Source: Acanthococcus lagerstroemiae
Lineage: Eukaryota > Arthropoda > Insecta > Hemiptera > Eriococcidae
DNA: 64,000 bases
Direction of reading: 5' to 3'
NCBI GenBank assembly: GCA_031841125.1
Contig: CM063113.1
Coordinates: 29,533,312 to 29,597,311 of the forward strand
Shown here: in pieces, positions 58,080 through 64,000 of the stretch
Layout: every line of letters starts with the position of its first letter
Position numbering within the stretch: the first letter of the stretch is position 1
Translations under genes and position numbers: made by a program
Notes under the pieces: generated by a model
Databases searched by the model: none
What the model saw: only the letters and a program-made list of their open reading frames with translations
Told to the model about the DNA's origin: nothing

Positions 58080-60480
58080 ATCAAGTTTCAATTTTACCAT
58101 ATTTTTGGATTTTGAGATTTTTCAAAACTATTTTGATAATTAGTCCAATGTGACGAAAATGTTTCATGAATGCTAGCTGAATTTTCATACTCGAGTTGGC
58201 TGAAGAATCCTAATATCAATTTACCTTCAGTTTTCAACTTTGTCAAATTTTTCGATTTTTGAGATTTTTTACTTTTTTTAAATAATTTATCCAATATGAA
58301 GCCAATTGTTCATGAATCCAACTGAATTTTGGTATTAGAGTAGTTAGAAGGCTCCTATTATCAAATTCTTCCCATTTTCAAATTTTGGAATTTTGGAATT
58401 TTTTTGAAACTTTTTTTGATAATTTTTGTAACAGTTTCTCACGAATTTGATTGAATTTTGTATTCAGAGTAGTTGAGGAATTCTAACATCAAACTACGTC
58501 AAATTTTCAATTTAATTAATTTCTCGATTTTTGAAGTTTTTTTTATTTATTTTTTCTAATTTTTCTAAGGTGACGATAATTTTTCGGGAATCTATGGCTG
58601 AATTGTTACATTCGAGTAGGGTAAGGATTCAAATAGAGTTGATGAAGTCACCAAACACAAAATCACGTAAAAGTTTTAATTTTGTCAGATTTTTTGATCT
58701 TCGAGATACTTTAGCATTTTTCCCCACAATTTTTCCAAGCTGGCGGACGTTCTTCATGAATCTAACTACATTCAACTTGGTTGAAGGCTTCAATCTTCAA
58801 TTCGGTTAAAGTACCCAGTTCTCCACATTTTTTTGATTTTTTTTTTTAATAATTTTTTAAGATGATAATTTTCAATGAATCTCGCCGAATTTTTGTATTC
58901 AGTTTGGTTACAAAATTTTTATGTTCAATCATGTTTGAGAGTTTAGAAATGTGTTGATAATTTTTCTGATGTGACGTCAGTTTTTCAAATCTGGCTGAAT
59001 TTTCGTATTCGAGTTATCTAAAGTCAATTTAGACCACATTATTATTTTTGTCGAATTCTTTCATTTTGAGATTTTTAAGCAATTTCTTGATAGGTTTTCA
59101 AAGACAGATAATTTTTATAAATCTGGCCTATTTTTTTAAAACTAAAGTTTGTTGAGGACTCCGAACATGAAATCACGTCAAATTTTCAGATTCTTGACGT
59201 ACTTTGAAATTTTTTTTTCATGATTTCTGTAAAGCAACGACAATTTTTCATAAATTTAGCTGTATTCAACTGATTTTTTTTTGGCAGTTTTTTAAGATGA
59301 TAATTTTTGATGAATCTCGCTGAATTTTGATATACAATTTGGGTAAGGACTCTTAAATTACATTAAACTCACAATTTTTTCAAATTTTTCGAGATTGAAA
59401 AAAGAATTTGATAATTTTTCCAAAGTGACGACAATTTTTTATTTTTATTTGAGTTATAGTTGAAGACTTCTAATATCAAATCACGTTCGACTTTCAATTT
59501 CGTCAGACTTTTAAAAATAATTTTATAAGATGATGACAAATTTTGATAAATTTTGCTAAATCTTTAATATTCAATTTTTGATTTATTTTATTTTATTATT
59601 GTCGCGCTGTGGAGCTACATTCTCTGGCTATGGGCTCGGAAAAGATGTTTGTCTATATATGAAGCAGAGGTATGCACTATGTAGCGGCGGAAGGTTAAAG
59701 ACTCTTAATATTAAATTAACTACACTCAATTTTCAATTTGAAAAAATTTTTCGATACCTATTCAAAAACTGTTTGATAATTTTTCCAAGGTGACGACAGT
59801 TTTTCATGAATCTGGCTAAATTTTAGTATTCAAACTGATTGAATTCAAATTACGTTAAATACTTAATTTTGTCGAATTTTTTGACTTGAGATTTTTAAAG
59901 CACTTCTTCAAAAATGATTTTTTTTTCTCTGAATTTGGCTGCATTTTTTCATTAGACTTGTTTGAAGACTCAAATACCAAATTACGTGAAATTTTTAATT
60001 TTGTTAATTTTTCTGACTTTTGAGAAACTTGAATTTTTTTAAAATAATTTTTCCAAGGTGACAGCAATTTTGCACGAATTTAGCTAAATTTTGGTATTCG
60101 ACTTGTTTGGAAACTTCCTAATATAAAATTACGTTCAATTTTCAAATTTGTCAAAATTTTAAGTTTTATAAATTTTTTCAAAATTTTTAAGGTAATTTTC
60201 TTAATGATAAATTTTGATGAATCTAGGGGAATTTTCGTATTCAATTTAGCTGAAAATTCTTAGTATAAATTACATTCAATTTTTTAAATTTATTTTAAGA
60301 TTGCTTTCTATTTTCTTTTTTTAAATCATTTTTGCGACGTAACAGTTTTCTACGAATCTTGCTGAAACAGAAAACTTCTAATGCCAAAGTACGTTGACAT
60401 TACAATTTTATTGAATTGTTCAAACTTTGTGATTTAAAAAAAAATTATGCCACTGACCTTGGGTTTTGACCATCTTTGCA
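58080..60480. repeat. Large degenerate satellite, about 16 units of roughly 140 bp
   Basis: Each unit holds TTTTTCATGAATCTGGCTGA-type, ATTTTGGTATTCGAGTTGG-type, TTGAAGACTC-TAATATCAAATTACG-type and TTTTGTCAAATTTTTCGATTTT-type blocks, heavily diverged. Anchor copies lie near 58166, 58310, 58440, 58587, 58755, 58873, 59310, 59800, 60070, 60215 and 60345. A GC-richer insert interrupts it at about 59595-59695. Confidence 0.85.
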
Positions 60481-61356
60481 AAGTATTACTCCAAAATTCC
60501 ATTTGGTATAAAAAAATTTAGGAATATTGGACCAGCACATCCTAATCTGTCTGTTTAGGTGCCTTGTCGAGGGGGGGGGGGGCGAGTTCTGTAAGAGTCT
60601 CGACAAATCTATAGAGGTAAAATTAGTTCAACTGATCGTGTGTCTGCGGAGCCACCGACATCGCGGCGGAAAATTCGATTATGTCAATTGGTAGAGAAAA
60701 TGTAGGCAACTAATTAGTATTTTGAAATTTTTCTCTAAAATAAACCAGTTAGACCGGAGAGTGATTCTCATGACAACCTCTTAAATAGTGGCATAGCCAG
60801 AGGGACGGGTTGTGGGTGTCTGGACCCCCTTTGTGACTTTGGAAAGCAGTGGTTTTTCTAGTTTTAGCACCCTCTCCAACATCCCCGCCCACTTTGGTTA
60901 AGTTCAGACCCTCCCCTCAACCACTACGCGGTCTATGCTACTGCTCGTATAAGTGTGTGCATTCTTTTCGAATCACCCCTCTCATCTTTACAAACCTGAA
61001 TATTAGCTACAACCTTCATGATGCACCTCACCCCTCGTCTCCCTCTGACCGAAATCAAATCCCGCGAGCAGTCTAGCTTTCCATGACACCGTAATGACAA
61101 CCGCGCCGGCGGAACTCGCAGGAGAACGGGAAAATATGAATCCACGCTTTTCCAATTCGACATTCACGTCGGACGGTTGGAATTAATATGAAGCAGACCA
61201 CGGTACAGGGGTGTCACCGGAGAGATGCGAATGAAAAGTCGGGAGTGCACAAACACGGTTCCTGTCTGGTCTCGTTTTCCACGTCACCAACTCGAGAGCA
61301 GACACCGAGATAATAATTTCGCCATCGAGCGACTGGCTAGTACCCAATAAAGTGTT
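60481..61356. other. Non-coding stretch
   Basis: A G-run near 60575. No gene recognised. Confidence 0.4.
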
Positions 61357-61761
61357 TTGTTTTTGACTTCGTGCACGCGAACTCATCATCCCGGCAAAAT
61401 ATTTTCCAACTCGTCGTGCCCGTACGTGCGTTGTTATGTCTCAAACTGCGAGAAGACGAGAAAAAAGAGCAAACTCCCGAAATGCTCATACACTTCTTCT
61501 CCATTACAGTCTTTCCGTCCGCAGAACATTACACAGCTTCGATTACACACACGTTACGGGTCAATATTTCCTACGACACGATTTTCCGCCGCCGTTCCGT
61601 CGATAACGGAACCGAAACTACCCGCCATTTTCAGCTTTTCCCCGACGCGTGTCAATCGTAAAGCAGCGCTTTTTTACCAACCCCCTGCACCTGTGCCATT
61701 TCTATCTTCAGCCCGGCTGCCAAAGTATGAGATTTCGACGTATCCAACGTCCACCAGTTGA
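61357..61761 (+). other. 134-codon open frame in a CpG-richer island, not recognised
   Basis: The predicted chain is serine/threonine/proline-rich with scattered cysteines and no motif I know. A second frame (61371-61661) overlaps it. The stretch 61080-61850 has balanced GC and many CpG, unlike the surroundings, so it may be a promoter or untranslated region. Probably not a gene. Confidence 0.2.
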
Positions 61762-62218
61762 ACGACGAATTACCTAAGCTTGGCACGTCGGTGTACACGA
61801 TGGAAGTGCCATTAACGTGATCCACCTAAACGGCTACCTGTTCCCGTAAGCGATCATTGGCGATTTTTTCTTTTCAATAAAGATGGTTCAAGGACGAGCA
61901 ACGTCGATTTCCACAATTTTTTTTCTTTTTACTATGACGCAGTGCCTATTGTCACCAGCCTATTATACACCGTCGACATCACTCAAATCGTCTCCTACTG
62001 TTCTGAAGCGGCTAAGTCGGATTTCAGAATGGTCGCACTCGTATTCTCGCTGAAGCAATTTAGCTCTAGGAGTAAAAGGACAACAGGTTCGTGAACGCGG
62101 ATACGTAACCAAGGCCTTGTGTCACGACGACGCGCACACACGTTACTAGGACAAGGCCAATGCTACGGACAGCGAACACAGACAGGAGACAGCATCCCTC
62201 GACTAGATCGGCTCGAGA

Positions 62219-62647
62219 TCACTGACCGAGCCAACGATTGGTAACCGAATACCGGAGTACAAATGGTTGGGCAAGTTCACCGGCACTCATCGCGAGACAG
62301 TTCGCTGACGCGACTGCGATGGCGATGTCGATGCGCTCCACTTCGGCATCGTTCATCAGTTGATGGGACATCCTCCTGTGACAGCTTGGAATGATGTAAC
62401 ACCCAGAGATGAATCGTTCTTGTATTTCAATCGGCGTGAGTTCGTGTTCTTGGAATAGCGTCAGACACCAAACAGTTTGTAGCACGAGGTCCTGGGTGTG
62501 ATACAATGGTGTGAGAGAATCCGCCCGCTTGTGAAATTCGCTTCTTTGAAGAAGAAATCGGTGGTTGCTAAGTCTCGCCGACTGGGGCGAGGTCTGATCG
62601 TGATACCTGCGAAGACCATGCGAATGTTTTGGCCAATTAGCGGACAA
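62219..62647 (-). other. 142-codon open frame, not recognised
   Basis: This frame has protein-like composition, with QTVWCLTLFQEHELTPIEIQ, MNDAEVERIDIAIAVASANC and LAMSAGELAQPFVL, and codon use close to normal for a coding sequence. It could be an exon or a transposon remnant. A shorter plus frame (62498-62692) and a shifted minus frame (62461-62697) overlap it. I do not recognise a family and see no clear splice sites. Confidence 0.3.
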
Positions 62648-62699
62648 TCGGAACTGATGGTTCGCGAGTATGACTGTACAGTAAGTTCATGAATCATCG

Positions 62700-64000
62700 T
62701 GAAAATATCGAACTTGAAAACACATTTTACAATCTCCCGCGAATCTCCGGTGAAGTTGGATTTCAGGAGTTTTTAACAGGTGAAGTGCCATGTCACTCAC
62801 CGGTGGGTGACATTCTATGTATTCACGTTGTCTCGCGAAGGAAGCGTGACACGAAGAAATTGATGATAATGAAAGTTGATTTTTCCCCCGATAGAGTGCG
62901 TTTCTGCATTATAACATCGTCACCCACCAATGGGTGCAGCCGAATTTTTCATCACCGGCATAAAATAATAACTTAACTCTCGAATCCAAGAAAGGTTGAT
63001 TTTAGTTATTGGAACGTACTTTTCAATATGTTCAGGCACTGGAGATATTCTTAGTTTTTTGTTTGTTGTTAGGAGACTTCACGATTGAAAAAGAAACTTT
63101 ATTTTATCTCGCAATTTCGCGGAAAATTTCAAGAAGTGTAATTCATGTGATTTTCCATTTACCTGTTGTGCTCAAAGTAGGTGAGCGTATTTTCATCTTC
63201 CTCTTTCCTTGTTCATTTCTAGCCTATCTACAGCATTTTTTTCTTCAACTAACTTTTTTTTTTCAAACGTTCGAGCTCACAGGAACCTCAGGGCGGTGCA
63301 GAGATGAGTAACTATCCCCCACCAAAAGGGATTGGGCATGCGTCTGGGACCTCGCATACCATGTTTATGGGATGTCCACTCCCATAGCTACAGCTCTGCA
63401 TTCATTATCCCAAAACATAGAAAATAAAGAACATTAGCCTCATATTTGTATTAATCGTTTGGCAGTTTTTTGACTTATCAATTCGATGTATGGACATTCA
63501 CACTGCTACAACGAAGTCTTCAGCAGAACACAAGCGTGACCAACGAATTATTCGTTGACAGTGGCAGCCCTGGGGGGGGGGTGAGTTTCCTCTAATCAAG
63601 GAAAATTTAGGGCAATGTCGGTTGAATGGGAAAATCGAACCTCAAGAAAGCGAAGAAGACCCATTTTTGCCTGTCAAAAAAAATTTTGGACGCCTGAATT
63701 TGTCAACAAATGTAAATAAGAAAAGTTCCTCAGAACTTAGTTTTTAGCTCTGTTTTCTTTTTTCGATTTTTAATAGACGTTAATTGAACTCTAACAGTTC
63801 CAGTTTCGCCTTCTGTTTTGCAAATAGAACGACACTAATATATTTTTAAGGGTATTGGGTAGCCTACTCAAAGTAGTCAAGGTGAAAAAATAATCTCTAA
63901 TTATTAAAACGTTTTTGTATTTTTTTTTAATGATTACCTACTCAATTTTTGCTTCTGTTTTAATTTTGAAACAATCTTTCAAATTTGTATAGCTATTATT
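62700..64000. other. AT-rich end of the window
   Basis: A small inverted pair of GGTGGGTGAC / GTCACCCACC lies near 62800 and 62920. Otherwise I see poly-T and poly-A runs and no gene. Confidence 0.4.

Noticed and set aside
1..64000. Endogenous retrovirus or other viral insertion
   Set aside because: I found no gag/protease/integrase motifs, no long terminal repeats and no viral replication domains; all reverse transcriptases here are LINE-type.

Overview
The window is a stretch of animal nuclear genome, most likely from an insect. I cannot settle the order from the sequence alone. It is AT-rich, has no operons, ribosome-binding sites or long open reading frames, and has the intron-exon signals and transposon families of an arthropod: R1-clade, RTE-like and CR1/Jockey-like LINEs, a tRNA-derived SINE, hAT elements and foldback elements. 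Almost everything recognisable is mobile or repetitive DNA. The one convincing piece of a host gene is a 159-bp exon at 6878-7036 on the minus strand. It encodes the first membrane segment of a class A G-protein coupled receptor and has good splice sites on both sides.

Layout. 514-1003 (-): end of a ZBED-like hAT transposon. 4258-4735 (-): CR1/Jockey-type reverse transcriptase relic. 6878-7036 (-): GPCR exon. 7640-8720 (+): broken R1-clade LINE. 9596-9857: hAT MITE with a perfect 8-bp target duplication. 10975-11210: RTE-like fragment, followed by a 413-bp foldback element (11211-11623) and a SINE (11740-11959). 15150-16880 and 20260-21060: degenerate AAAGTCT-type arrays. 21675-21975: tRNA-like head followed by three 79-bp repeats. 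24023-24475 (-): R1-type endonuclease. 25821-25986: hAT-like MITE. 29177-31057: a complete foldback transposon whose arms are made of 146-153 bp subrepeats. 31361-32517 and 35451-36233: two non-autonomous hAT elements with target duplications. 32985-34850: an RTE-like LINE broken up by other insertions. 37338-38265: a longer RTE-like open frame. 38345-39395: a satellite, followed by a segment with a possible hammerhead-like motif. 41236-42810: a LINE endonuclease of the craniofacial-development-protein-2-like kind.

48399-55774 is a near-perfect tandem duplication of a 3,688-bp unit. Each unit holds a hairpin, a SINE inserted in an RTE-like fragment, and a MITE. 56458-56943 is a second, longer copy of the 11.2-kb foldback family. 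57743-58050 is an RTE-like C-terminus that abuts a 2.4-kb degenerate satellite (58080-60480). The last 3.5 kb is less repetitive, with two unrecognised open frames.

How it fits together. The simplest reading is a long intron or flank of a minus-strand receptor gene that has been filled repeatedly by transposons, several nested inside each other. No new biochemical system is evident. The most unusual structures are the foldback transposon with its exact boundaries and the recent 3.7-kb tandem duplication.
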